From positions 4,215,501-4,279,500 of the forward strand of contig BSBM01000602.1 of NCBI GenBank assembly GCA_027924585.1: a stretch of 64,000 nt of DNA, given 5' to 3'. Made by a program: the position numbers and the translations under genes. Source of the DNA: Larix kaempferi (taxonomy: Eukaryota > Streptophyta > Pinopsida > Pinales > Pinaceae). Positions 21,954 through 34,533 of this stretch are shown here, piece after piece; positions within the stretch are counted from its first letter, which is position 1; each line of letters opens with the position of its first letter. The notes beneath the pieces were generated by a model. The model did not search any database. It worked only from the letters and a program-made list of their open reading frames with translations, and was not told the DNA's origin.

Positions 21954-24900
21954 AGATCTTCATGCTCCAAGAGACAAAAATTGCAGGGGATACCCTTCTT
22001 TAAATCAACAAATTAAAATGGCAGAAAAATGTAGGGAAGGCCATTAGTGTAAGAAGCTCCTCAAGCGGCCTTGCAACTCTGTGGTCAGAAGACATGTTTT
22101 AGTTAGAAATCTCCTTTGAGACTCAAAATTGGATTTTCACCAAGCTTCGGCACTCTCCAAGTAATCTAACCTTCTCGCTTTTCCATCTCTATGTTCCAGC
22201 CCTCTTTTCTGAAAAGAAATACTGCTGGCATTCTCTTTCATATTTTTTAGATTCATATACACCAACGAATATCATTTTAGTCGAATACCTTAACATAGTG
22301 CTTGATCAGAATGAAAAGAGAGGAGGTAATAGCAGCAGGGACCAAATGCTTCCCTTTGTGGAGGAACTAATTCAACAATGGGATCTCCTTGACTTCAAGC
22401 CTTCAAAAGGGATGTATACACGGAAAAATAATAGAGTAGGTGATGATCACATCTCAACACACCTAGATAGGTTTCTTGTCCATAGTTCTCTTCTGATGGA
22501 AAATAGATTAATTTCCTCCAAAATTATCCTAAATCTTATCTCTGATCATAAGCCTATTCTCTTAATGTTGGAATTGGAAGAAAACATGGGCCCAATACCA
22601 TTTCGTTTTAGCCCTCTTTGGATTGAAAAAGATGGGTTCTTGGAAGTTGTGTAAACAACTTGGTCCACTCTAGCCACAGGGTCACCTAGCTATGTGTGGG
22701 AGCAGAAACTAAAGACAACAAAGTATGCTCTGAAAGATTGGATCAAAAAGCCTCAAAATACCCCCTCTAGTCATAGAAGAGAGATTGTTCAACTGCTTGC
22801 AAATATGCAAATGGAAATGGAAAGTAAAGTAATTACCATTTCAGAAATAGAAAAGGAACATGCTTCCCAATTCAAATCATTTTGTTCCTTTCGACAAGAA
22901 GAAGAGAATTGGAGGCTTAAGTCTCGTAGCTTGTGGCTTAAAGCTGGTGATCGAAACTCCTCCTTCTTCCATCAACAATATAGAGCTCGTCTCTTCAGAA
23001 ATCATATTTTAGAAATTATATCTCCAGATGGGACGGTTTACAAAGGTCATGATCAACTTAAAGTAGCAGCAGAAATCCATTTACAGAATCTTTATAAAGA
23101 AGATGGTGATGGCTGTGAGGAGGCCACTTCTGATTTCCTCTCTCACATCCCTTCTCTTATCAGTAGGGAAGACAATTAAGTTCTCATGAAGACATTTTCT
23201 GAAGAAGAAATTTGCAAAGTTATCTGGTCTATGGAGCCGGACAAAGCACCAGGACCGGATGGTTTTTCAATTCACTTTTATAGATCATGTTGGGATATAA
23301 TTAATAAATATTTGCTGAGAATGATTAAGTCTTTCCAACAAAAAGATAAAGTGGGAGGTAGTACTAACTCCACTTTTTTAGCTTTAATTCCCAAATAAGA
23401 GAGCCCGGGATCCTTTGATAGATTCAGGCCAATTTCTCTGTGTAATGCCTTGTATAAAATTCTTGCTAAGTTAATGGAAAACAAAGTTAAACCACTTCTA
23501 GAGAAACTCATATCTCCGATGCAAGGTGTATTTGTTAAAGGAAGACATATCCTGGATAACGTTATTCAAGTTCAAGAAGACATGCATTCCAGCTATCAGC
23601 GGAAGGAGAAAGGGATGCTCATAAAGCTCGACATGAAAAATGCATTCGACCGGGTAAAACTCTCTTTCCTTTACAGAGTTCTTCTTTCCTTTGGTTTTAG
23701 TATTGATTTTGTCAATCTGATAAAAGCTTGCATCGAAAATCCATGGATAGCCCCGTTAGTCAATGGAAGACTTGCTAATTATTTTCAAGCTACGAGGGGA
23801 ATTAGGCAAGGCTTCCCTCTCTGCCCTTTCCTGTACATTTTGATGGCAGATTCATTAAGTAGAAAGCTGATTGAATCAAAGAGAGCAGGGATAGCTCCAG
23901 GTATTAGGGTGATGATGGGCCTCGACCCATTAAATCATGCCTTATTCGTTGATGACTCTCTATTGCTGGGTGGAGCCTCCATAAAGATAGCTAAGGTCTT
24001 CAATGAAATCCTTCACAGTTTTTGCAAAATCTCTGGCGCCCTCATCAATAATACGAAAAGCGTAATGTATGGGTGGAACATCGATCAACAACTCATTATG
24101 AGAATTGCTCAATTTCTGGGATTCTCGGGCTATGCCTCTTGGGAAAAAATTAACTATCTTGGGCTCCCTTTAACCTTGGGATCCAACAAATCTGAGTTGT
24201 GGAATGAAGTTTTATGCAAATTCAAGAGAAAAATTGTTGCTTGGGGAGGGAATTGGCTCACTCATGCTTGTAAACTTATTTTTATAAAATCAGTGCTTTC
24301 AGCCTTACAAATTTATCAAGCATCCTTCCTTTTGGCTCCTAAGGCGTTCATGGATCAGGTCTCAAAGTTGATTCGAGATTTTCTATGGCGAGGAGGTAAA
24401 GGAAACCAAAATAAATTTCATCTTGTTAATTGGGACACTATCAAACGTCCATTTTCTGAAGGAGGTTTACAGATTCACGATCCTGGTCTTGCTAACATAG
24501 CTTTGGGCAGCAAAATTCTGTGGAAAATTTATTCAAATGGAAGACACCCTGTAAGCCAAATTCTTAGGAAAAAATATCTCAATGAAGTCTCCTTGAGAAA
24601 CCTTCAGAAATGAAACACCCCAAAAGGAACATTGATTTGGAACCTCTGTCGCCGTGGTATGGATTTATTCCAAAAATATTTGTATAGAATTCCTGGAAAC
24701 GGGAATCATACCCTGCTGTGGCAAGATAGTATCACGGGACATCCTCCCATCGCAAATTTTGAAGAGCTTGTTGGCATCCGGGATTGGATTTCACTCCAAG
24801 CAATCCATACGTTGGCTGATATATCCATTTGGGATGATTCAGGGAATTGGCAGTCGTGGGCCTTTCCTAGAATTCCAGAGCACCTCCACTCTCAACAACA

Positions 24901-26243
24901 TCTCCTTTTATCAACTCTGACGGATTCGGCTCCTGTGCATCTGCATGCTCCGGATAAATGGGGATGGGGGAAGTCCGGGATTTATACTGCAGCACATGGA
25001 TACTTATCTCTCCAATCTCAGCATGTTTCGATTCACCCAACGTATTTCTAGAAGCAGGTATGGGATCCTCTCAGTCTTCCTAAGGTAAATTTTTTCTTTT
25101 GGGTCTTAATGCATAGGAAAATTCTGACCGGAGAAAACCTATTAAAAAGAGGCATTATTGATCCACATAGATGTGCACTATGCAGTAATGATTTTGAAAC
25201 AATAGAGCATCTGTTCGTGTACTGTCCATTCGCCCAAGAAGTCTGGAAAATTTTCCTCTACGGTCTCAATGCCACAGTCCCATCTCAGATCACTATGGTT
25301 GCTTTATTTTCTGCCTGGAAGATGCGCTATGCTCTTGTGATCCCAGTCAAGTCTCTTTGGAATCAAATTTGGTAGGCTATCCCCAAATATGTGTGTTGGA
25401 ATTTATGGTTGGCTAGAAACGATATGATCTTCAACAACTCTTCTTGCTCCCCTTCGAAGGTGGCTGCCAAAGCTAAAGCTTCCCTTCTAGAAACAATGGC
25501 CCAACTAATCTACAAGAAATATAGCTCTCTGCATCCAGAAGAAAAGAAATGGTTGGGAACATTTATTTTTAGGGATATAAATAAACATACTGTTCGTCCC
25601 CTCATCACTCCAGGATGGCGATTAAGAGATCCAGATACAATTTTTCAAGCTTGGTGGAGGAAACTGGGCAAAGTTTCTATTTTCTTTGACAAAGCTTCCA
25701 AAGGAAACCCAGGGATTGCTGGAGCAGGCAGAGTAATATACTCCTCGGATGGAATTAGAAAGGACAGCTTCAGCTGGGGTCTTGGTCACAGAACTAATCA
25801 TCAGGTAGAAATCCTTGGGCTACTAAAAGCTTGCCAGATAGCTCGTGAAAATGGTATGCGAGAAATTCAAGTTTTTGGAGACTCTGAAATTCTGATAAAA
25901 ATTTTAAATACGGAGGATCATTTTAACAATCCTGCTCTCAATAAGACTCTACAAAGGTTGCGATTTATGTTGCAAGACTTCGCCTCCTCTCATTTTTTCC
26001 ACATCCTCCGCAGATCAAACACGGAAGCAGACCTCAAAGCAAACTTGGGCTGTCTCCTGCCTCAAGGAGTATTCAGCAAAAATGATGAAGCTCCCGCAAA
26101 TGCCTTTATACCATGAAATATAGCTCCTTTCGGAATTGAAATTTGTTTTCCGTTGAAGCTGGATTTTGATTCTTTGTAATCTCGGTTGCTTTGGCTTCGA
26201 CCCAACTGGTTTCTTATCAATTCAAATAACCATTTTAGTTTAA

Positions 26244-27320
26244 AAAAAATATTAAACTTTTACAATTAAATTGGTATAACATTCCTATCAATCCCTAATA
26301 ATAAATTTATTACATATCTTCATATTTAAATTATAATAAAATATAACATTTTTTGGTTTTCTAAATAAATTAAATAATATTAATAAAATCTTTATTAAAC
26401 ATCTTTATATTTTATCACTAATTAAACCTTATTCATTTTAAATTTTTTGGTCAACCCCTTATATTATTCTAACCTAACCTTCTCTCAGTTTTATTTATTT
26501 GTTTTAAAAATAAATAAATAATAATACTATATTTATTAATTCGCTTCAAAATGAATTAAATCCAAAATTAATATATTTAATTTCCTTTCTTTTGTTATTC
26601 TATTAATCTATAATCTATTCTTATTTTTACCATAAAGTTTGTATAAAGTTTTTAACTTTATTTTATTTTATTTTTATCAAATTTTTGTTTTCGTTTTTTC
26701 CATCACTAACGATTACTTTAATTCTCTATTAAATCCCTAACAACTATTTTTCTCATCAAACCTTATTTATACCGTCATACTCTTTTTTTTCTACACAACT
26801 TTATATAGATCCTAAAGATGAGTGGACTGTCCACCTGAAACACATCGATCATTTAAACAATTACATAATAAATCCAAAAAAATCAATTACATAATAAATC
26901 CAAAAAAATCAATACAAAGAAAACATATATCACTATGTACATGTACATAAGATTTCCATTTCCAATGGGATGACAGTCACCCACTTGTTACATGGAGAAA
27001 AATCACAATTCTATATCAATTACTGTGAACCTACATGTTTTTTATTCATCCTATGTGTATTAAAATATATTTTATATTGCTTAAAAACAATTATAATGAA
27101 TATAATTAATATTTTTTAATGAAAAAATTGGATCATAATGTGACACAAATGCTATGAAAAATGGAATATGTATCACATTCAATACAAATGCGATGCAAAA
27201 TGACACAAAACTATACACAACACAATTGTGACACAAGATTTGAATACTAAAATGTGTTAGTTTTTGCATTGTACCTTAAAAAGTAAAACTAGGGAAGCGA
27301 CACAATTTTCGACAGTAAGG
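26244..27320. other. AT-rich non-coding stretch
   Basis: The right target copy of LINE B lies at its start. A 26-bp unit, CAATTACATAATAAATCCAA plus six bases, is tandemly doubled near 26858-26910. From 27120 to 27310 the word GACACAA recurs about five times, as in subterminal repeats of a CACTA element. No gene is seen. Confidence 0.5.
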
Positions 27321-27338
27321 CCTTGTATTATAGTAGTG
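27321..27338 (-). mobile_element. Possible CACTA (En/Spm) terminus
   Basis: On the minus strand the sequence reads CACTACTATAATACAAGG, like the terminal inverted repeat of plant CACTA transposons. Left of it lie several GACACAA/GCGACACAA words like subterminal repeats. No opposite end or target duplication was found, so this is a remnant at most. Confidence 0.35.
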
Positions 27339-27889
27339 CTTGTAATTATTTTGATTAAAATAAGTAAAGAACAAAAGTTGACCTAGTTATCAAATGGAAT
27401 AGGTCAAATGAATCTTATATATAAATACATATGATAAGGCTAGGCCATAGTTTCTTGTGATTTTTATTATCATATGTTACTGAGTGATTAAGATGAACAT
27501 GAGATAATTGAAACATTTTTGTTCAAAAAGAAATAAGTGGTAACTTTTCAAGTGGTTGTTTTCCTCTATCAATTTTCCCCACTACATACATTGTGTTCTT
27601 GTTTAATAATAGTGGAGGCCATTTTAAAGGGTTGTGAAAGATTCTTATCTACATCCATTTGGAAGTCTATAATTTCTGGCTGATTTAGATTTGAATAGTC
27701 CATAAACCAATGGTGGTTAAAGGTAAATATATTGATGTGATGTGAGTGTTTAAAGAAGAATTAACTGTATTTCAAGTGTAAATACATCCTTATTAAAGCC
27801 ACCTTTGTAACAAGGGATTATTGTTGATACCACTGCCCTAAGTATAACCTTAAGTTACAAGTCATGCCTTAGGATTCTCAAGATCCCAT
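27339..27889. other. Non-coding, no recognised feature
   Basis: Decayed AT-rich sequence leading into the copia relic. It could be the remains of that element's RT, but I cannot align it by eye. Confidence 0.4.
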
Positions 27890-29040
27890 TTGGTTTGTAC
27901 TTTTTGAGAAACCACTTACATTAGAAGGATTTTCCTCTAAAGAGTTTCACCAATTGACATGTATTATTCTTATTCAACATGAATTCTTCCTTCTTAGTAA
28001 CTAGCCATTTTGTTGATTTTACTCTCTCTAATGCATCTTGCACAATCAAACTCATCAATAAAAGAAAACAATGCAAAGTAAAATGATTAATCAAGTGGCT
28101 TATTCTTGAAGATTGTTGAATCACTAGTCTAACAAATTGTTCATCAACTTTAACATTCATGTAATTTTTGTTAACCTCTTCATCTTTGATTTGGTTGAAG
28201 TTGACCCTTGAGTCCACAACCCAATTTCTATAATTTTGATCATATACATATTGCTATCTACTTCATTTCTAGTGCACCTGTGGAGTGCTTTTATGAAAAT
28301 GCTATTTCCTTTTTAGTTGAAGATTACAATTTGTATAAACCTTCCTAATTGCACGACCAAAAAGATCTATATTATTTCAACTCACTACTATACTAAATGA
28401 ATATACACTTATTGGACATATCGTTGAACTTATACCTCTTCAAATTGAGGACCAAAATGTACGTATCACATACAAAAGTATAATGTTTATTACAAAAAAT
28501 ATCTTGTCCATTGATATCCTTCAATACCATTGTTTGTGATCGATTGTTGATGTATGCCATCATCTTCATAGCTTCAGCTCAAAATGAATCATCAAGGACA
28601 ACATGTACTTAACCTTCTTTCGCTTAGCCTGATTCTTTCTCTATGTTATTTTGTTCTTTTCTAGTGTGCATGTGGTTGAACTCTATCTAAGAATTCCTTC
28701 ATTATTATAAAATTTGTCAAACTCCTTGGACAATATTCCCCACCATTATCACTCCTCAATACCTTTAGTGTCTTCATATTCACATCTCAACACAAGCCTT
28801 AAATTATTTGAACCTTTGAAAGACCTCTTACTTTCTCTTCAAGAAATAGACCTTGCTAATATACTTAGGAAAAACATCAATGAAAGTGATAAAATGCTTA
28901 CTTCCTCCCTTAGGGACTACCTTGTCAATTCACATATGTTTGTATACTCATTCCAATGCCTCTTCAGTTGGTTGACCAAATATTGAATCAAACATGTTCA
29001 ATCCTATGACCATTTCCTTCCAACTCAATTATTGCAACAC
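27890..29040 (-). pseudogene. Decayed Ty1/copia pol (integrase to start of RT)
   Basis: Reading from 29040 downward in shifting frames, copia pol motifs appear in order: a pre-integrase piece ending TEEALE, GGSKHFITFID (28880-28930), VFQRFK, and VLRSDNGGEYC near 28750 (second catalytic Asp of integrase). A degraded ERKN region and YINNRSQTMVLKDINGQ follow; then CIFI and YSSELK near 28400; last, NNTCQLVKL and GKSF near 27930, the conserved start of RT. Many stops and frameshifts make this much older than the 2.3-9.0 kb copia. No LTRs were found. Confidence 0.75.
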
Positions 29041-29048
29041 TTGAACCA

Positions 29049-29291
29049 ACATATGTCCATTCTTTTTTTCCTTGAAATATAATTCCCAAAAAATCCCATG
29101 CACTTCCCCTCATTCTGAAGATGGTACCCAAGGTTAACCAACCAGTTGTATTTTGATAAATTAACCCCATGCAAACATAGAGCGAGGCCCACAATATCCA
29201 CAGAGGAAGCTAGAATTGACCCCAAGGCCTCATGCTTGTAATGCATAGAACTTAATCACTTGAGCTAACCCATCGAACTACATATATCCAT
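29049..29291 (-). mobile_element. tRNA-derived SINE, 219 bp, with target duplications
   Basis: The body is 29061-29279. On the minus strand it begins AGTTCGATGGGTTAGCTCAA, with a pol III A-box-like TTAGCTCAAGTGATTAAG (29251-29268) and a B-box-like GGGGTCAATTCTA (about 29212-29224), and ends in an A run (T run 29063-29069). It is flanked by 12-bp near-identical copies, ACATATGTCCAT (29049-29060) and ACATATATCCAT (29280-29291), one mismatch apart. It lies at the upstream edge of the copia relic. Confidence 0.7.
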
Positions 29292-32200
29292 GTTACAAAA
29301 AATATGTTCGTTAATGATAAAACAACCAATCTAGAAAGGAGAGGGGAAGGAGATCCATACATGATAAATAAAATATATCATAAAAGGAATAATACAAGTG
29401 AGAATTTACATTGGCTTTCATTATAGTATAAATACTCATTCATTGATCATGAGTGTGAAGGGTCCTTATAGAATGTTCAATGTCCTTAGAGCATAGTTAG
29501 GAGAAGGGTGTCTTCGTTCCAACTTGAACTTCACTTTAGGTGCTAATCTTGATGTTGTATTGGTTAGAGAAACACAACTATAAGATCTTCAGTTTTGAAC
29601 AACATCGCCACATTGAAAATGGGTCAATTAACCTAAGTTGATTCTCTTTGGCACTATACCATAAGACAATTGATAGGGATTCTTGTAATGCTTGGTATCC
29701 CTTTGGAAACAAGTCAATTTGATGTCCCGATATTTAGGAACGTAGATTGAATTTTGTTTCAAGGGAGATTGCTTTAATTGTTCCATGTGTCAAATTCTAT
29801 AATTAAGGCGCCAATAGGGTTTAATAGTTGAACTTCTTTCTAATATACCAGAAAAAAGAATTGGTGTTTTAGTGTTCACTAGTGTGTCGATATTTTTAGG
29901 TTGAGATATAATTCTGTCATTAGTGGTACATGGAAGTTCAACTATCACTGGATTAGTATGTGTTTCCTTATTGATCAATGGGTTGACTTCTTCGACGATA
30001 AGACAAATTTTCATCATAATTAACATTTATCTTTTCCAGCACAATCTCATTATTAAAGTTCCCTTGTCTACTATTGAGTTAACTTTTGAAAGTGTTGTTG
30101 ATTTCACTGGACATGCTAATGTTTTTTAATCGATGCATTGATTTTTGCATTTTTCTCATTCTTGATCTTCTTATTTTGCATAAACAAGGTTTGACTATAA
30201 ATCCTAAGGTGAGAAAATTCTCTATATATTATTATCTAAAACCTTATCAACATTTTCCTAGAATTCCCCAAATAATGACATCATATAATGGGGAAACACC
30301 TCTAATTAACTATATATTACTTCAACAAGATATTCTCACAAGGTAACACAATTTACTTTCCATATTCATTAATACTCCTAGAAATAGATGTGAACAACAT
30401 AAATCCATAGTTTTTAATATTATATTATGATATTAAGCTAAATTCATTAATGTTTTAAACCTAATCCAATAAATAACTTGTAGAGTGAGTACCTTACATA
30501 TATACTAACTTTTAAAAATAAATAAAAGAAGTTTAAAAATTGCTTATTTAAAAGAAGTGTACAGTGAGTAGAACAATTCTTGTAGCAATGGAATCCAATG
30601 GAAACAATATCTACAACATCATATCCAATAAATGAATTTGTAACCAACTATGGGGAACACAAACACTTTCCTTCCAACCTAATTCCATTAACCCTTGATT
30701 TGAAGGCCCATCGAGCCCTCAATCACTAATACTATATTAATTTTTTCTCCCAAATCAAACTCATCAATCCACAAGCTTGATAGCTCTAGCTATTTCCTCA
30801 AGAATGCATCCACCAATCTTCACAATCTATCAATTTGTCTCCATAATTGAGATAGGAATGAATGAATCCACCAAATCATATTTCTCATATCTATTTATCA
30901 TAAAATCATGCACATATCCTTAATAATAACACATGCATGCAATCTTTTAAAAATATGGAAATGACTAATTATATACATGTCCACCTAACTTTATCTATAA
31001 ATAACTTTTACATTTTTAATTGATATCTATTTATTTAAATATTTAATTACTAGGTAAACATATTTACCTAATTATTTATTTATTAAATATTTAATTACTC
31101 GATGCACACAATGAAAAAAACACTATATAATAATACTGGTATGTAAACATAAGATGTGCATATGCGGCAACCACATGAAAAACCCGCATGTGAACTAATG
31201 CTCAATAATAAATCCAAGCCTGACATGCTTTTTTATAATGCAAGATGAAAAAACAAGTCAACATACATACCCTTAAGATACTTAAGATACTAGTCACTCT
31301 TTTATTTCATGAATACATGTGCACACAAATTTAATACAATGAAAAAATTGTGCAATGCACACAATCCACCACCACTTTTATCATGTTTTATCATTTGCAG
31401 TCACCAGCGATCCATCTTTGGTGCTCGAATGGTCCCACTCACCATGGCATGGGTCCCTCAACTGAAGTTGGTTTTTTAAATGTTAAACCCCATGGTATGG
31501 TGTTAAAACTCATCACATGTGTTGTTATAACATAAATAATCACAAGTCTTAGGAATCTATATCATAACTCTGGGGAAGTGCAAGTAATACTTTAACCAGC
31601 TTCTCATCTTTTGATTAATTAGGTTGCCTCATGGCTCTCGTATCATTTACAAGTCGGTATAAAATTAGTGACGGTGTTTGTGGAAAATTTTGCAAAATCC
31701 ATGTTTAATGTAAATTTAAATATTCGCCTCAAATTTGAGGTTTCTTATATCTATTTCATGTGAACTTTCAATCTTAGGGCTAAATCTGAAATATAAACCA
31801 CAACGATATATATTTCCCTTATGTCCACCCAAATAAATAAGACAACCTAAGAAAATAAACAATAAACAAGTGTGTTTCAAGGGAACAATGTTTTCATCCT
31901 TAAGGGCATAATACCTAACACATAGCAGATATCAAAATAACTTATAAAAAATAGAATTAATACAACCACAAATATACCCTATTAGCTTCTACTTACTTGT
32001 CAAATCACTCAACAAAATCAGTTCATTGTTATGTTAAATCAACATACATAACTAGTGCTAGAAACTACTTAGTGACCATGACAACATACACTGAAAATAA
32101 TATCTAGAAGTATGCAAAATTTGGACAACAAAATACACTTAATATATACATAAGAATGGAGTTACAAGTACATACCAACAACTTATCACAAGCTAGTACA

Positions 32201-32456
32201 AGATTGTCCTTCAATCTTATCACAACCCAAGAGTCTCCATTCTATACAAACCCTAGCTAGGGCATCCACCATTGATTAAAAACCCTAACCAACAATCATG
32301 GCCTAGGAAGGCATCACGCCAAGCTACTTATAGCTACTCCAAGGGCTCAATAAGAAGCTAATATAAACACTAACAAGTCCACCCTTGATCTTTGTCCAAG
32401 CTTGCTTCACATAAGCTCTCCAACCAAGGGTTTATTTGCAACAAACCCTAGGTCCT
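29292..32456. other. AT-rich non-coding stretch
   Basis: No frame longer than about 90 codons and no recognisable motif. AAATATTTAATTAC recurs near 31034-31095. It ends directly at the 3' LTR of gypsy copy 1. Confidence 0.5.
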
Positions 32457-33444
32457 TGTTTTCGGACAATCTACCTAAGCGAAGTTAAAGGCCAGATCTC
32501 CATAGTCCAAGTGGATCTAGAACAAATAAACACATAATAGAATCAGCTTCCCTAGATCAATAGAAATGCAAATAGATAAATGGGTCTCTTACCTGGGATT
32601 CACAAGTCCTCTTGCTCTTTGCTTGATCCAATGCTCCAACACCTTTAGATCTGCAGCTGCATAGTCCTGTTGAACAAGTGGAAACAATCAAACAGTAAAA
32701 GCATATATCACATATGATTGATCTAAGCTAACAATTAAGGAAGTAAGCTCTAAACATCAACAACACGATAATGTATATGGGAAGAGATTGTATTAACTGT
32801 ATAAAGGAGAGTACAATAAAAGAGAACGTTACAACCTATGCCTTAACGTCGCAACCTTCCTTCCAACAAGCCAAACCAAGCCAAGCCTCCAAAGATGAAG
32901 TAAACCTCTCAAGGATGAGTGAGAGTCACCTGAGATAATTTCACCAGCATGAGAGTACTATAGACTTTCCCCCCTTTGGAATGGAGAGGAGCTTCATATT
33001 TATAGGACGAAGTGGACAAAGTAGGTTGAATATTATGGGGAGAAGGCTAAGGGATCATCCCTTGAGGTTAGGGAACTGAAGGAAAGCTCATCTATGAATT
33101 AGGGATAACCATCCACCTCATCATGCTTTGAGAAGTCACTCGAAGGCCTCATTTATCCATTTAAACCAACCCCGGCGCATGCTGCATGAGGACAATTTGC
33201 GCCAGGAAGGGGCAAGCGCAGGTTGAATGAAGGAAATCCGAGCCACCGACGCAGGCTCCCAGATGACACTCTGCGCCGAGCCTAGTCAGACGCTTCTTGC
33301 TGGAAGACAAGCTGCGCCGACCTAACTAGAAAATGTGGATAAAGGATCAACAACTTGCTCTAGATGAATTTTGGTCAGGGAAACTTCAAGGATCAAGGCA
33401 CTGAGTTGACATATGACTCATGATGCCGAGATTTAGGTGTAACA
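32457..33444 (-). repeat. Gypsy copy 1, 3' LTR
   Basis: 988 bp, TGTTTTCGGACAATC to GGTGTAACA on the plus strand (TGTTACACC to GAAAACA on the sense strand). It matches 46218-46995 over its first 770 bp. A sense TATAAATA lies at 32997-33004. Confidence 0.9.
32997..33004 (-). promoter_or_regulatory. TATA box in gypsy copy 1 3' LTR
   Basis: TATAAATA on the minus strand. The corresponding site in the other LTR is 46759-46766, and in copy 2 it reads TATATATA at 47532-47539. Confidence 0.6.
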
Positions 33445-33460
33445 GAATGCCCCCCAAAGC
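33445..33460 (-). other. Gypsy copy 1 polypurine tract
   Basis: GCTTTGGGGGGCATTC on the sense strand, directly before the LTR TG. Copy 2 has the same tract at 47895-47910. Confidence 0.75.
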
Positions 33461-34533
33461 ATGAAGCTGGTAAACTAAAACATGTGATATGCATTGAAAG
33501 ATAGATGGCAAGGAATCATTGGTTGGAAGGTGCTGCTGCAGTATAACTGACTCTGAGATACAAGCCCCATATGATGTGCAACATGGTTGCCAACCAATAC
33601 ATTGCAGATCCATGATAGTAAAGACCGACCAAACACAACCATGGCTACTAGACACAATTGTAGATCCATGATGAGATGGTAACACAACCACGACCAATAC
33701 AAAGTGGATCTGTGTAATATAACTCAAACAATCTCCATCGCAACTTGGGTGAAATATGAGAACAACCCAGGGTCTTTAAGCCGAACCCGCAATGATACAA
33801 ATCTATCCATGTGATTACAATGTCTTGGAGTCTAACATGGTAGAAACCACTTGATTACCGATCATTGATGTATACCGTTAACAAGTGTGAGGGAAATCAC
33901 CATTGATGTCAATGATTCCCAAGGTATCATAGTACATACCATTGAGCGTGAATTAATGAGTTGAGGTCGAACACTCGACGAGATATTTCAATCAAGAGCC
34001 AATGATGTAAAATCATGTCGAAAGCGAGGTAACCTACCATTGAGGCATGCAGGCCCAAGGTACTTGATTGGTTTCTAGATTCAATTCTCAGATGAGGTGT
34101 TGAAGTCGACAAGGTGAATCCCCCATCATCGACACGAAATGCGATCACTGATGTTTGGAGTGAATCGGATGGTAGAGTGGTGTGCAAGACTGACTCAGGG
34201 TAGACCGACATGATGGAAGGTACACTGACTGCAGATAATGAATAACGAATGTCTCTTGAACATGGGCATGGCATGACTTGGCAGTATTGACATGACGAGA
34301 ATGATACCAACCCCCAATGCAACTAACGATGGAAGCATTCTTTGGATGACCCAAAGGAGTGACATGACTCATGGAATCAACAGAACTCAAAGACACATGG
34401 ATTACCCAAGTACTGAATGCAAATGCAAACAAGTGCCATGTTCAAGAGTGACTAAGTACTGCCATAATAACAATGAACCCAATCTCATCCCTATTCCCCA
34501 TCATGATTGATGAGTACCTCTTTTGTTTTTTAA
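33461..34533. other. Gypsy copy 1 non-coding 3' region
   Basis: This is conserved with 47911-49012 of copy 2, so it is part of the element. It contains loose repeats of CCAATACA and GATCCATGA near 33592-33700. No ORF is shared by the two copies here. Confidence 0.6.

Larger units (their letters stand above)
21581..26116 (+). pseudogene. LINE B ORF2: endonuclease, reverse transcriptase, RNase H
   Basis: ATG 21581 starts MRVVSWNCRGLGNP. The endonuclease is split at 21674 by a nested element; its 280 bp plus the 5-bp duplication equal 95 codons, so the frame is unchanged beyond it (LQETKIAG). The site normally reading GGDxN here reads VEYLN, so a catalytic Asp is lost; HLDRFL and SDHKPI remain. 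The RT shows PDKAPGPDGF, FRPISLCNALYK, KLDMKNAFDRV, GIRQGFPLCPF (Ser replaced by Cys in the usual PLSP) and ALFVDDSLLL near 23944. A zinc region (CALCSNDFETIEHLFVYC) and an RNase H (FFDKASKGNPG, VEILGL, VFGDSEI, EADLKAN) follow. Further stops: 22001, 22100, 22652, 23177, 23396, 24611, 25049 and 25373. Confidence 0.92.
20149..26243 (+). mobile_element. LINE B: full-length L1-type retrotransposon with nested insertion
   Basis: About 6.1 kb, plus strand, starting roughly 60 bp from the 5' end of LINE A. It has a short 5' leader, ORF1 (20277-21581), ORF2 (21581-26116) and a 3' end running into an A run at 26242-26249. It is a different family from LINE A, since the ORF1 proteins differ outside the shared domains. 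It is heavily decayed: seven in-frame stops in ORF1 and eight in ORF2 apart from the insertion, but no net frameshift. The 280-bp miniature LTR element at 21674-21953 landed after LINE B. Confidence 0.9.

Noticed and set aside
28383-28400. CACTACTATACTAAATG as the partner end of the CACTA remnant at 27338
   Set aside because: It lies inside the decayed copia integrase coding region, in the wrong orientation to pair with the other end, and has no matching 3-bp duplication.
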